NCBI RefSeq assembly: GCF_032452875.1 | Contig: NC_083880.1 | Location: forward strand, 57,920,829-57,984,828 | Source of the DNA: Bos javanicus | Taxonomy: Eukaryota; Chordata; Mammalia; Artiodactyla; Bovidae | Direction: 5' to 3' | Length of the DNA stretch: 64,000 bases | Part shown: positions 1 through 11,832 of the stretch, in pieces | How the letters are laid out: each line of letters starts with the position of its first letter | How positions within the stretch are numbered: position 1 is the stretch's first letter | Position numbers and translations under genes: made by a program | Notes under the pieces: generated by a model | The model's input: the letters and a program-made list of their open reading frames with translations, nothing else | What the model was told of the DNA's origin: nothing | Databases searched by the model: none

Positions 1-665
1 CGACTACCTTTCATCCCTGCCTCTTGCTGTAAAGTGTTGCAGTGACCATGGGCACTCAGGCATCAGCTTAAGGAGAAGTTGAGCTGGAGATTCTTTTACT
101 TAGTGAGATGTGTCCATGTGTCTCAAAGCTACTCCCCTGTGTAGTTATAGCTGGCTGAGCATGTAGGGGGGCTGGCTTCCAAGAAGACATGCCTCTCACT
201 GGACTCCCTTCCCACTGTGAGGACGTGAAGGCATGTGTAAATTTGTCCTCTAGCATCAGAAGTTCAAGGGTGGAGGAGAGACAAGGCGCGAGCCGCCCAG
301 AGCTGGGGCGAGGCTAGGAAATGTTTCTTCACATCTCCTAGCCTGTAGGTGAAAGCAGCTTAACAGAGGTTAGGGTTTTCCAAAGTTTGATGACAACCTG
401 GAAAATACTTGCTATTATAAGGAGCTGTGAAGCTAAAAAGAAACATTTCTAAACTATCAATAGCCAAAAATACACTCAACCAACAAAAGCAAAAGAAAGA
501 CTGAAAGGCCTTTCCACTCTTCCCATAAAGAATGAAAATACAAAGTCTTTGTCATATAAAGAGGGAATCGAAGCTTGTACAACCCAGACGATGAAGAAAG
601 AAACTGCTGTAGAAGATTCAAGTCATTGATTAGTGAAAATAGTATGTTCTGGGTTTTATAATGTG
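1..665. other. Non-coding flank or intron, nothing recognised
   Basis: No reading frame, RNA gene or repeat family could be supported here. It is presumably APCDD1L intron 1 or its upstream flank. Confidence 0.4.
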
Positions 666-1365
666 TGTTCAGTTCAGTTCAGTCACTCAGTCATGTCTGA
701 CTCTTTGCGACCCCATGAATTGCAGCACGCCAGGCCTCCCTGTCCATCACCAACTCCCAGAGTTTACTCAAACTCATGTCCATCGAGTCGCTGATGCCAT
801 CCAGCCATCTCATCCTCTGTCATCCCCTTCTCCTCCTGCCCCCAATCCCTCCCAGCATCAGAGTCTTTTCCAATGAGTCAACTCTTCACATGAGGTGGCC
901 AAAGTATTGGAGTTTCAGCTTTAGCATCAGTCCTTCCAATGAACACCCAAGGACTGATCTCCTTTAGAATGGACTGGTTGGATCTCCTTTAGAATGGACT
1001 GATTGGATCCCCTTGCAGTCCAAGGGACTCTCAAGAGTCTTCTCCAACACCACAGTTCAAAAGCATCAATTCTTCAGTGCTCAGCCTTCTTCACAGTCCA
1101 ACTCTCACAACCATACATGACCACAGGAAAAACCATAGCCTTGACTAGACGAACCTTCGTTGGCAAAGTAATGTCTCTGCTTTTGAATATGTTGTCTAGG
1201 TTGGTCATAACTTTTCTTCCAAAAAGTAAGCGTCTTTTAATTTCATGGCTGCAATCACCATCTGCAGTGATTTTGGAGCCCCCAAAATAAAGTCTGACAC
1301 TGTTTCCACTGTTTCCCCATCTATTTCCCATGAAGTGATGGGACCAGATGCCATGATCTTAGTTT
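666..1365 (-). mobile_element. BovB LINE, 3'-end fragment
   Basis: The plus strand shows the reverse complement of the BovB 3' end, starting at the repeated ttcagttcagt terminus and running back to the end of the reverse transcriptase region (near 1365). The same sequence occurs in the opposite orientation at 4500-5150. It is truncated at its 5' end. It contains an internal 25-bp tandem duplication at 956-1005 that the 3577-5160 copy lacks. Confidence 0.9.
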
Positions 1366-1733
1366 AACATTTGTCAACTGTATAAAATTTGTAATCTCAT
1401 ATGATTTTTTCCTCATTTTCAATCAATATGTACTTTTATGCCAATTTTGAATTTTTGTATAAATTTGCAGCCCTTTTCTTTGGAGGGTCTTGTAAATTGA
1501 ATAAACTTCAGGCTCCACAAAACCTGGATCTGCCCTGTGTACACAAAGGACCACGGAGGAGCTCGGGGCTGCCATTTCCTCCTGCTCTTTGCAGGAGATT
1601 ATGTAACATCAGAATGATCTGCTGCTTTAGCCTTTAGTGGAACTCTTTTGTACAAACACCCTAGCCTGGGTCTTTGTTTATTTGGGGGATGGTGGTAAAT
1701 TACTGTTCAATTTCTCCGTTATAGAACTACCCA

Positions 1734-1751
1734 TATATATATATATATATA
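1734..1751. repeat. (TA)n microsatellite
   Basis: An uninterrupted run of alternating T and A of about 18 bases. Confidence 0.8.
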
Positions 1752-1779
1752 CCAGTATGTATAAATGCTAGATCATGGA

Positions 1780-3576
1780 CTTTTTTTAATGAGGTATAGA
1801 TGATTTATATTGTTGTTGGATCAGAAGCTTCTTTTCAATATTGCTGCAGGATCTGTAGTTATGTCCCCTTTCCACTCCCAGTATTATTAATTTCCCTCTC
1901 ATCTCTCCCCACCCATCCACTATGCTGCTCTTTCTTTGTTTTTATGATCAGTCTTACCAGAGATGATTCCCATTTATAAAGGATTTTAGAGAATGAACTT
2001 GAGCCTTGTTGATTGTCTTTCAAAGCTTTGTTTTCTACTTTATCAATGTCTGCTTTCTTTTTTTATTATGATTATCTCTTTCCTTTATCTTTCTTTGGGC
2101 TTACCCTACTTTTAATGTTCTACCTTTTTCAGTTGGATAAGTATCTTTAACTTGCAGACTTTCTTCTTTTAAGTATAAGCCTATAAGCCTACTTTGAAGA
2201 CTTGCTTTCTCCACATATGAAATGTGTTTTTATAGGGACTATTTTCTCTTTTTGCTCAGTTTTTGCTCTATTTCTTTATTTTATCTGTATTTCTTAATTG
2301 AGGTCTGACTGTTTCAGAAGTATTTTAAATTTACAAACACAGATTTTTTTTAATTGTTTTTATTTCTGATTCTTATTTTATTTCGGTTATAGAAGTGTCA
2401 CCTGTATGATACCAGTCCCTTGAATTTGTTGAGACATTCTGTGGCCTCATATGGGTCAACTTCTGTAAATGTTCCATGTGTGCTCAAAAAAAAAAAAAAA
2501 AAAAGGTGCATTCTCTAATTGTTTGGCCCAGTAATAATGTGTATATACATTTAAACAATACATACAAATGTGCACAGGTACATGTTTATGTGTACTGTAC
2601 ACACACCTGTATAAAATGAATCATGTTTGTTGTGTCTTTTTAAGTCTTGTGTATCATTACATTACTACTCTTGTCTGCCAGACCTATACACAATTGAAAG
2701 AGCTGTGCTAAAATCTTTCATTAAGATGACGGATTTTTCACTGTCTCCCTATATCTGTAGCAATTTTTGCTTTGTGCATTTTGATGCTGTTTTATAGTCA
2801 TATCTTCCTGGAAGATTGGATCTTTTATGGAGTGATCACTATCCTTAATAATGCTTTTTCTAGTAATCCTATTTTATCTGATATCAGTTTCCTTTTATTT
2901 TGTATTTGGTAAGGACTTTCAATCCTGTTACTTTCAACCTTTCTGTGTCTTTACACATCAAGTATATAAATAACATAAAGCAGAAGTTTTAAACATCCAA
3001 TTTAATAGTGTCTGTTAACAGGTTAGTAAATGAGATTTGTTTTATCTATTTAGTTTTCAAAATTGTGCTTTTTATGTTTTTTTTTTTCTATTTTCTTGTA
3101 TTTTTTTTAAACAAGGGTTGTAGTTTTTTTTTTTTTTTAATAAGCTTGGGTTCTGTTTATACCATTTTTTCTTTCTTCAAATTTAGAAGTTATATAATAC
3201 TATTTATTATTTTAGTGGCTACTTCTGAAATTATAGCATCTTAATATCTTAATCTTTTTCCTGATAGTACAAGGAATTTAGAACATTAACCTGATCATTT
3301 CTCCTCCAAATTACATGCTACTGTTTTCCAGTAATTTTGTTGATGTCCTTTTTTTAACCCTACAAAATTACAGATCATAAGTTTATTCAGTTTTTTTTTT
3401 TAGATTTACAACATTTTCAAGTTCTTTGTTCATTATATCTTCTTAAAAATTAGATCTTCCTTCATCATAAATTCCTTTGCATAGAAGATCATTTCATACA
3501 GTCATAAACACTCTTAGTATTGTTTATCTGAAAGTGTCTTTGTTTCATCCTTAATCTTGAAAGGTTGTTTGGCAGG
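1780..3576 (-). mobile_element. Old L1-like LINE remnant (antisense), upstream part
   Basis: The AT-rich sequence resembles an L1 second open reading frame read backwards. Examples are 'ttgaatttgttgagacattctgtggcc' near 2424, split here as ttgaatttgttgagacat and tctgtggcc, and the TGTTCCATGTG block near 2470. It is heavily decayed with no usable frame. The BovB at 3577-5160 interrupts it. Confidence 0.5.
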
Positions 3577-4776
3577 GTCCAAAAAAGATCTTCACAACCA
3601 AGATAATTACAATGGTGTGATCACTGACCTAGAGCCAGACATCCTGGAATGTGAAGTCAAGTGGGCCTTAGAAAGCATCACTACAAACAAAGCTAGTGGA
3701 GGTGATGGAATTCCAGTTGAGCTATTTCAAATCCTGGAAGATGATGCTGTGAAAGTGCTGCACTCAATATGCCAGCAAATTTGGAAAACTCAACAGTGGC
3801 CACAGGACTGGAAAAGGTCAGTTTTCATTCCAATCCCAAAGAAAGGCAATGCCAAAGAATGTTCAAACTACCGCACAATTGCACTCATCTCACATGCTAG
3901 TAAAGTAATACTCAAAATTCTCCAAGCCAGGCTTCAGCAATACGTGAACCGTGAACTTCCTGATGTTCAAGCTGGTTTTAGAAAAGGCAGAGGAACAAGA
4001 GATCAAATTGCCAACATCCGCTAGATCATGGAAAAAGCAAGAGAGTTCCAGAAAAACATGTATTTCTGCTTTATTGACTATGCCAAAGCCTTTGACTGTG
4101 TGGATCACAATAAACTGTGGAAAATTCTGAAAGAGATGGGAATACCAGACCACCTGACCTGCCTCTTGAGAAACCTATATGCAGGTCAGGAAGCAACAGT
4201 TAGAACTGGACATGGAACAACAGACTGGTTCCAAATAGGAAAAGGAGTACGTCAAGGCTGTATATTGTCACCTTGCTTATTTAACTTCTATGCAGAGTAC
4301 ATCATGAGAAACGCTGGACTGGAAGAAGCACAAGCTGGAATCAAGATTGCCGGGAGAAATACCAGTAACCTTAGATATGCAGATGACACCACCCTTATGG
4401 CAGAAAGTGAAGAGGAACTAAAAAGCCTTTTGATGAAAGTGAAAGAGGAGAGTGAAAAAGTTGGCTTAAAGCTCAACATTCAGAAAACTAAGATCATGGC
4501 ATCTGGTCCCATCACTTCATGGGAAATAGATGGGGAAACAGTGGAAACAGGGTCAAACTTTATTTTTTGGGCTCCAAAATCACTGCAGATGGTGACTGCA
4601 GCCATGAAATTAAAAGACGCTTACTTATTGGAAGAAAAGTTATGACCAACCTAGATAGCATATTCAAAAGCAGAGACATTACTTTGCCAACAAAGGTCCG
4701 TCCAGTCAAGGCTATGGTTTTTCCTGTGGTCATGTATGGATGTGAGAGTTGGACTGTGAAGAAAGCTGAGCGCTGA
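3577..4776 (+). pseudogene. BovB reverse transcriptase pseudogene
   Basis: The reverse transcriptase region has a premature TAG at 4022-4024 and a shift of frame near 4560. Before and after these breaks the RT blocks, including YADD, remain readable. The N-terminal endonuclease domain of an intact BovB protein is absent because the insertion is 5'-truncated. Confidence 0.85.
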
Positions 4777-5160
4777 AGAACTGATGCTTTTGAAGTGTGG
4801 TGTTGGAGAAGATTCTTGAGAGTCCCTTGAACTGCAAGGAGATCCAATCAGTCCATTCTAAAGGAGATCAGTCCTGGGTGTTCATTGGAAGGACTGATGC
4901 TAAAGCTGAAACTCCAGTACTTTGGCCACCTCATGTGAAGAGTTGACTCATTGGAAAAGACCCTGATGCTGGGAGGGATTGGGGGCAGAAGAAGGGGACG
5001 ACAGAGGATGAGATGGCTGGATGGCATCACTGACTGGATGGACAAGAGTTTGGGTGAACTCCGTGAGTTCGTGATAGACAGGGAAGCCTGGCATGCTGCA
5101 ATTCATGGGGTTGCAAAGAGTCGGACAGGACTGAGCAACTGAACTGAACTGAAAAAAAAA
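3577..5160 (+). mobile_element. BovB (RTE) LINE, 5'-truncated, with broken reverse transcriptase
   Basis: This is the longest BovB copy in the window. The translation shows the reverse transcriptase core: ANKASGGDGIPVE-like (here TNKASGGDGIPVE), IPIPKKGNAKECSNYR, QAGFRKGRGTRDQ, IDYAKAFDCVDH, GVRQGCILSPCLFN and the catalytic YADD box in LRYADDT (about 4373-4393). The frame is broken by a TAG at 4022-4024 and by a frameshift near 4560, after which the tail (MYGCESWTVKKAE) continues in another frame. The element ends in the repeated ctgaactgaactg terminus plus an A tract. The endonuclease half is missing, so this copy cannot move itself. Confidence 0.93.
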
Positions 5161-5880
5161 ATCTAGATTGATGGCTCTTTTCTTCTTCTCTTCAGAGTTC
5201 TGCAGATTCAATTGTTGATTTATTTTTATTAATCCTGCTTAGTATTCACTGTCCTTCTGGGTACCAATGATTTGGTTCTTTTATCACTTCTAGAAAATAT
5301 TGAGACATTTTTTTCCTTCACCTATTGCTTGTTCTGTAACTTTCTTTTCTCTCCTTCCAGGAGATATTATTTAGGCTTTCTCATTATAGCTGCTATGTCT
5401 ATTAAAGCCTTTTTAAGTTTTTAGCCCCCTCTCTTTCTTTCCTGAATTTTGGGTAATTTCTTTGCATCTATTTTCCAGTCCACTAATTCCTTCTCCAACA
5501 GCATCTAATCTATCCCATGATCTAAGTACTAAGTTTTTATACCAACAAGTACATTATTTTATTTCTTAAAGTTCCATTTGATTCTTTTTTGAATCCGTTC
5601 GGTCATTTCTATAGGTTCATGTCTGTTGTTCATTTTTTTAATTCCATATTTTACTTCATTAAATATTTCATACATACTTTTATTATGTGATAGTAACTCC
5701 AATATCTGAAGCTCTTGGTATGTTAGCCTTTTCTTTCTGCTAACTCTTACTCCATAGTGGATTGTTTACTATGTATTTGGTGATCTTTAACTGGGACATC
5801 ATGGACAATTTTGGGACCTAAAATGATCATGCTTTCCACAGGAGAATATTCATATTTACTTCTCCTAAGTGTCAAGGGGC
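5161..5880 (-). mobile_element. Old L1-like LINE remnant (antisense), downstream part
   Basis: AT-rich sequence continues the decayed LINE interrupted by the BovB: the left flank ends ...ttggcagggtc and the right flank resumes tctagattgatgg. No reading frame survives. Family assignment is tentative. Confidence 0.4.
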
Positions 5881-6099
5881 ACCAGCAACCCTGTAAGTCC
5901 TGGTTCCCTGCCCCTAAATGCTGACTTTGGCTTCTGCCCTCAGTAGAGTCTCCACAGGTCCCACTTCAGCTCATTCAGGGGACCAGAGAATTCAGAGGCT
6001 TCCCTGCAATTCAGGTGAGAAATGATGGCTTTACCCAGAGTGGTGGCAATAAAAATAAGCATAAGGGTATGAATCCAAGTTAGTGGAGTAACTGCTTAT

Positions 6100-6690
6100 T
6101 AACCTGTGCCCCTTTATTTAGCAGTATTTTATAATCACACACAAAAATATGTGTTTGACCACAAACTTTCATTAGCTTCTAATTTCTCTTCCATTGTTCA
6201 TATGTTAGATTTGCAAAAAGTGAAAAGTCTGATAATATCCAGTGTGGTCAAATGTGTAAGGACATGGATACTTTCATATACCACTGATGGAAGGTAAATT
6301 GAAATGGCATTTTTAAAGGGCAATTTGGTCAAATCCCATCAACATGTTAAATGCACATACAAATTTCTTTGTTAGGAATTTCTCTAAAAGACACCCATAA
6401 AATTTATACCAAGATGTATTAAAAGGATGTCCAACATGTTGTTGTATGTTTAAAAAATTGACCACAATCTAAATAACTATCTGCAGAGGATTGGTTAACT
6501 AAATCAAGATTCATCTATATAATGGAATACTGTTTCGTTTTTTCCACAAAGAGAGAAGGCTAAGATGGAAAGATAGCCCCAATAATTTAAGTGTAGAAAG
6601 CAAAATGCAGACTGATGTGTATAGGAAGATTGCATTCATAAAAAAAATTTAACAGCCAAATAAAAAAAACATTTACATTTATATGCAGAG
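6100..6690 (+). mobile_element. Old L1 (L1M-like) 3' end
   Basis: Phrases typical of an L1 3' end are visible in order: accaagatgtattaaaagg, attggttaactaaatc, ataatggaatactgttt and gatggaaagatagcc, ending in A-rich sequence. It is decayed and non-coding. Confidence 0.5.
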
Positions 6691-7087
6691 ATTGGCGTGA
6701 ATGCATTTTCTGGGAGGATGCACAAGAAACTTAAAATGATTCACTTTGGAGGGAGCAACAAGGGCTTCAGGGTGGAAAGCAACTTTCGCTTTTCATTTTA
6801 CACCTTTTTTATACATTTTGAAAATTCCGCTGCAAGCCACATATTGTTTTGTTTGAAGAGTTTAGCCTGTTTTTATTGGACTCTTCTTGATTAGGGCACC
6901 ACTTTCCCTGATTATTACCTCTTCTGTTTGTGCCATTTCATTATTTCCTCAGATTCTTCCTTCAAAGACTTCCTTCAAAGTCTCTCCAGTTCTAAAAGGC
7001 CAGCCTTCCTCAAAGATTTCCAAAATCCATTATTAATTTAAAAATATAGATTCCATATAATATACATAGTATGGTCCTATTTTTTTC

Positions 7088-7161
7088 ATATATATATATA
7101 TATGAAAACATATATATATATGAAAAAATATACATATATATGAAAACATATATATATATAA
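7088..7161. repeat. AT-rich microsatellite, (TA)n with GAAAA spacers
   Basis: Four runs of catatatata are separated by tgaaaa(ca/ata), a compound microsatellite that abuts the SINE starting at 7165. Confidence 0.85.
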
Positions 7162-7164
7162 ATG

Positions 7165-7480
7165 TTTCCCTGATAGCTCAGTTGATAAAGAATCCACCTG
7201 CAATGCAGGAGACCCTGGTTCAATTCCTGAGTCAAGACAATCCGCTGGAGAAGGAATAGGCTACCCACTCCAGTATTCTTGGGCTTCCCTTGTGGCTCAG
7301 ATGGTAAAGAATCTGCCTGTAATTCAGGAGACCTGGGTTCGATCCCCAGATTGGGAAAATTCCCTGGAGAAGGGAAAGGATACCCACTCCAGTATTCTGG
7401 CCTGGAGAATTCCATGGACTGTATAGTCCATGGGGTCCCAAAGAGTCGGACACGATTGAGTGACTTTCATTTTCACTTCA
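7165..7480 (+). mobile_element. Bov-tA SINE, dimeric (two tRNA-like heads)
   Basis: Two tRNA-derived heads occur in tandem: ctgatagctcagttgat at about 7172, and ttgtggctcagatggtaaag at about 7291. Each is followed by the ggttcaattcc or ggttcgatccc B-box. The shared BovA tail then ends near gagtcggacacgattgag. Confidence 0.9.
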
Positions 7481-7539
7481 CTTTCATATATATATTTTGA
7501 ATATGCATACATGTGTGTGAAAAGAAAAGTCTAGGAAGA

Positions 7540-8113
7540 TTTAGGACATGGAAACAACCTAGATGTCCATCAGCAGATGAATGGATAAGAAAGCTATGGT
7601 ACATATACACAATGGAGTATTACTCAGCCATTAAAAAGAATACATTTGAATCAGTTCTAATGAGGTGGACGAAACTGGAGCCTATTATACAGAGTGAAGT
7701 AAGCCAGAAAGAAAAACACCAATACAGTATACTAACGCATATATATGGAATTTAGAAAGATGGTAACAATAACCCTGTGTACGAGACAGCAAAAGAGACA
7801 CTGATGTATAGAACAGTCTTATGGACTCTGTGGGAGAGGGAGAGGGTGGAAAGATTTGGGAGAATGGCATTGAAACATGTATAATATCATGTATGAAACG
7901 AGTCGCCAGTCCAGGTTCGATGCACGATACTGGATGCCTGGGGCTGGTGCACTGGGACGACCCAGAGGGATGGTATGGGGAAGGAGGAGGGAGGAGGGTT
8001 CAGGATGGGGAACACATGTATACCTGTGGCGGATTCATTTCGATATTTGGCAAAACGAATACAATATTGTAAAGTTTAAAAATAAAATAAAATTTAAAAA
8101 AAAAGAAAGAAAA
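7540..8113 (+). mobile_element. Young bovine L1 (L1-BT type), 3' end
   Basis: It starts with the conserved L1 ORF2 end (acaacctagatgtccatcag, agtattactcagccatta) and runs through the ruminant L1 3' UTR (gatactggatgcctggggct, atttggcaaaacgaat) into an A-rich tail at 8092-8113. The frame is only a fragment, so the copy is dead. Its low decay marks it as recent. Confidence 0.85.
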
Positions 8114-10600
8114 ATGTATTGTGCGCCTGCCATGGGCCAGATATTGTGGTAGAGGATCAAAGGGGACCAGGGTCCCTGTGCTCAGCTCTCTTGACAACCC
8201 AGACTCTAGAATTCAGGGAGTCACCTGTGTACCAGCAGGGTAATGGCAGTGTGCTCTGTGTGAGGTGATGTGGGTGAGCTTGTACATCACCTTCATGCTT
8301 TTCTGTATCTTCTGTTTATTTATCTATTTATTTTTTGCCCTGTGTATGGCATGGAAGAACTTATATAAAAATAATAATTAAGCCATAAAACGCAATCTAT
8401 CTATCCCTTTGGTCTTGTCTCTCTTCTCCAAACCCCTACACTCGTCAGTGCAATCACTGAGACATTGATGCTAAAGCTTGTTTTGTATCTGGATATCAAA
8501 TGTAAGTGGGTGTCCCGTGTTGTATCTGCATACACAACCTGCTCTCAGCGCTTCTGCATCTCTGGCAGGGATGGGTGGGGGTGGGGGCTCCTTGGCCCTT
8601 GCCTGCCCCTTCCAGCAGGCGGCTTGCCCTGGGACTCTGCCTCTGTCTAACTTGACCTCTGTCCTCCGCCCATGTATGTGCTGTGGACAGGTGTGTGGCC
8701 AAGCCAGCTCCTCATGACTGGCTCTTCCTGGATGTCCTGTTGGCTCCTTAAATGACACACGCCCAAAATGGAACTCTCCCCAGGCCCCCTTCTCAGGAAT
8801 GGACTCCCAGACCCCAGTTTCCCGGCTGAGAACCCACACAGACACACTCCCTCCTCCCTGTCTTCACCCCACATCTCAGCCGCCCTGGCACCTCCTCCTG
8901 AGAACCCCTCTTCCCCAGCCTCACCTTCGTGCTGGGATTTGAGGTGGTCTCCCACGGGTCACTGTGAGCCGCCCCACCACCACTGCATACACTCGACCAT
9001 CCTGACCACAAGCCCGCAGAGCCTTAGCGCTTCGGTCCCTAGCCGCTGTCACTGTGAGTCACCAACAGCAGTTGGCCATATCTGATTCTCCTGTCCTATA
9101 ATAGGGTCAACCTTTCTCTCCAAATCAACTAACTCATTTTCACTTATTTTAAAAAGTAATCTATCCTTGTATGCTTTAGCCTCGTGCTAACAAAATTCCA
9201 GGCTGGATGTGTCAGTTATCGAGCTGAATCGAAATAAGACAGGTAAACTTCAAAGGTAAACTGTCCATCACCTACCCCTGTGCCACCCAGGTGGGCACAG
9301 TGCCCTTGGGAAAGCATGCCTTTCAGAATGCCCACTGGCTCTCCTCCCGCCCCCACGAGGCTTCCTCACACCCCCAGAGTGAGGGCGGGCAATCCTCCAT
9401 GCAGCTCCTGCTGCTCCCTGCCTCTCCCTCTCCTGCCCGCTGGCTCTGGCTCGGCTCCGTGTGCTCTCTGCTGCTCTCTGCTTGGGGACTAATGACTTCC
9501 TGCTCAGCCGGCTTGCTTTTCACACCTCCCCACCCCTCCAGCCTCTGCCCAGGGCCCATTACGGCCCTCTCCACCCATCAAGCCGCTCCTGCTCCAAGAC
9601 TCTCAAGGAGCAGAGGCGGCAAGGCTCCTCTTGGCAGACCGGACCAGAACTCCCACCTCTGTCTCCCGAGTGCAGAACATCAGGCCGTGTGCCCCCTTGT
9701 CAAAGCACCTTTGCTATCCCGTGGCCAGGCACTTGGTAGGTGCAATGTGGCGCAGAGACCTGGGCCTGTGTGTGAACTTGGAAGGACCGTGGGGTTTGCA
9801 GGGAACACAGTTGGTTTGGATTTGGGGCCTTTCCACCCACCGACTCGTGTGACAGAAGTTAGACACTCTCAGACACTCCTTTTTGGAACCTCTGTTTCCT
9901 CGTATGTGGAATGTGGGCAACCCCAAGACCTACCCCAAAGGCTTGCTGTGAGGACCCCACAGATAAATAAACGTGGGTTCTGCAGACTCTAGAGCTACAG
10001 GAAACCTGTGTCTTGTTGTCAGTATGGTAACTAGACGCCCAAAATTTAATCCACTGTGGTCACACAGTTAGCCTGACTGTGTCCCCTGGGTGAGCTGCGA
10101 GCTCCCTCCCCGGGATGCCTCCCTGGGATGTGAACCCTTGATCCAGGGTGGCAAGGAAAGGTGAGAATTACAAGCCTGTTTACTTAACATTTAAGAAGCC
10201 AGCCCATTTCCTGCACCTTGCCTGCAACACTTAAGCCAATATTTACATCTTTGGGATTCTATTTGTATGGTAATTTAAAAATAGGGTTTGGACTTACAGC
10301 TCACCTTTCTCCTGAAACTCCAAAAGCACTTTAATTTTCTAGACAGTAAAATAATGCAGTAATTAAATATTACCATTTCTTTTAAAAAAAATAAAATCTA
10401 GTAATGCCTAACAAAATGGGTTTTTCAAAACATGATGTAGGTTTTCCCACAAAACTACACTCTCGGGAAATTCCTGATTTTGAATGTATGGAAGAGACCA
10501 TGAACTCCATCTCAACACAATGTAAGAAAAATTGACTTGTTAAATTGCAATAATTTTCTTGCATTTAAAATCTCCATGCTTCCCAGCGTAGCTGACCCAA
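8114..10600. other. APCDD1L intron 1 / upstream non-coding DNA
   Basis: The sequence is mostly unique and moderately GC-rich (notably 8500-9000 and 9280-9960). A short MIR-like stretch may start at 8114. Open frames here are GC-driven and resemble no protein family I know. The Leu-rich stretch at about 9400-9485 looks signal-peptide-like, but no donor site in a suitable phase follows it. Confidence 0.4.
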
Positions 10601-11310
10601 AGGCCCTCCCATGCGCGTCTTTGGGGAAAGGCCGAGAGGAGCTGGGATGGTTTGTTTGATTGTTTATGAAGCTTCCCGGACCCCTTTCTCACGGTTCCAA
10701 ATTGGAGCGTTTGCTCTGCCTTGCAAACTTCTTCCAAAGGAGGCCAAGCTTGGTGACCCCGTTACCCTCGCCCTTGGGTCTCCAAATGCGTTCTTGGTAG
10801 GACTGGAGCCCAAGATTCCCCCACGTGGAAGAAGGCATGGCCCCCGGAGCCGGCCTTCCAAGGGCTCCTCCACCAGCGCCAAGGTGGGCGGAGAGAGGCC
10901 CTGGCCCTCGGCTGAACGCCGAGGCTGGAGGAGACGGTGCTGGGTTTCAACCGAGGCCGCCCAACCGCCCCAACCAAAGTTCAAGAGGGCCCCCTTGTGG
11001 ACACTTCCAAGAACAGCCCCGTACGTGGTATACTTCCCCAACGCCGGGGGCTGCGACCCGGGACCCCCCCACACCTCCGGACCGCTCTCAGACCCAAAGG
11101 CACTCAAGAGGCGACCAACAGTCTCCAATCCTCTCTCCTCGAAACCTAAGTATTTCTGTGAGACAAGAGGATTCTTGGCCCCTCCAGGCAAGACCTGGTG
11201 GACAACCAAGCTTCCCAAGGTGCCTCCCCAAGGTGCCTCCCCAAGGTCCCTTCTGAGCCTCTTTGCGGGAGTCTTCACGGCGAGGACACAACATCTTCTT
11301 TCTTACTGAA
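10600..11310. promoter_or_regulatory. GC-rich, CpG-containing island of unknown role
   Basis: About 700 bases have clearly raised GC and roughly 35 CpG dinucleotides by eye, unlike the AT-rich surroundings. Long stop-free frames run on both strands (plus 10611-11309, minus 10664-11278) without recognisable motifs. It could be an alternative APCDD1L promoter, a lncRNA promoter, or an old GC-rich insertion. Confidence 0.4.
11212..11250. repeat. 13-bp tandem repeat, three copies
   Basis: The unit cccaaggtgcctc is repeated, the last copy ending in cccaaggtccc, inside the GC-rich island. Confidence 0.85.
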
Positions 11311-11624
11311 CGTGTCAAAGCCTTGTGATTGCCTTGCCAAATTCCTGTCCTATAGAACAATGGAACCTTCAGTCTTCTGCCAGGAGAGCGAACAAGGATG
11401 CAATGCAACTGGAGACTTCTAGACACACGTTCTGTTTCGCAAACACGGACTTGTAACTACAGCCCTCAGGGCAGCACTAGAATGCTCGGTGGGACCCAGG
11501 CAGGTTCAGAAGCCAGCAGAGATCTCACACTCCAGCACAGCACCCCACCCCCACGCCACTTGTTACTCCCCTCAAAGCATAGGGCTGGTATCTGTGGAGA
11601 GTATTGACCAAATTTGGTATCTGC
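11311..11624. other. Non-coding, nothing recognised
   Basis: This is the 3' shoulder of the GC-rich island. No repeat or frame could be supported. Confidence 0.35.
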
Positions 11625-11832
11625 TGCATGCATGCCCAGTCATGTCCGACTCTTTGTGACCCCATAGACTGTAGCCTGCCAGGCTCCTCTGTCCCTGGGA
11701 TTCTCCAGGCAAGATCACCGAATTGCCATTTCTTCCTCCAGGGGATCTTCCCAACCCAGGGATGGGATTCACATCTCTTATGTCTCCTGCATTGGCAGGT
11801 GGGTTCTTTACCATTATCAGCACCTGGGAAGA
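11625..11832 (-). mobile_element. Bov-tA SINE
   Basis: The plus strand reads the element backwards, from catgtccgactctttgtgac to the tRNA-like head ctttaccattatcagcacc near 11806-11825. It is a full head-plus-tail copy. Confidence 0.88.

Noticed and set aside
7165..7480. tRNA-like sequences as possible tRNA genes
   Set aside because: They are the heads of Bov-tA SINEs; the fused tail and multiple copies in the window show they are not functional tRNA genes.
9291..9992. Open frame with a Leu-rich, signal-peptide-like start (MQLLLLPASPSPARWLW)
   Set aside because: It could have been APCDD1L exon 1, but no donor in the required phase follows, the rest is GC-biased low-complexity sequence, and it does not resemble the known signal peptide.
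10664..11278. 204-codon minus-strand and 232-codon plus-strand open frames
   Set aside because: They overlap on opposite strands, show no domain or motif, and are explained by raised GC. They are kept only as a finding about the island.
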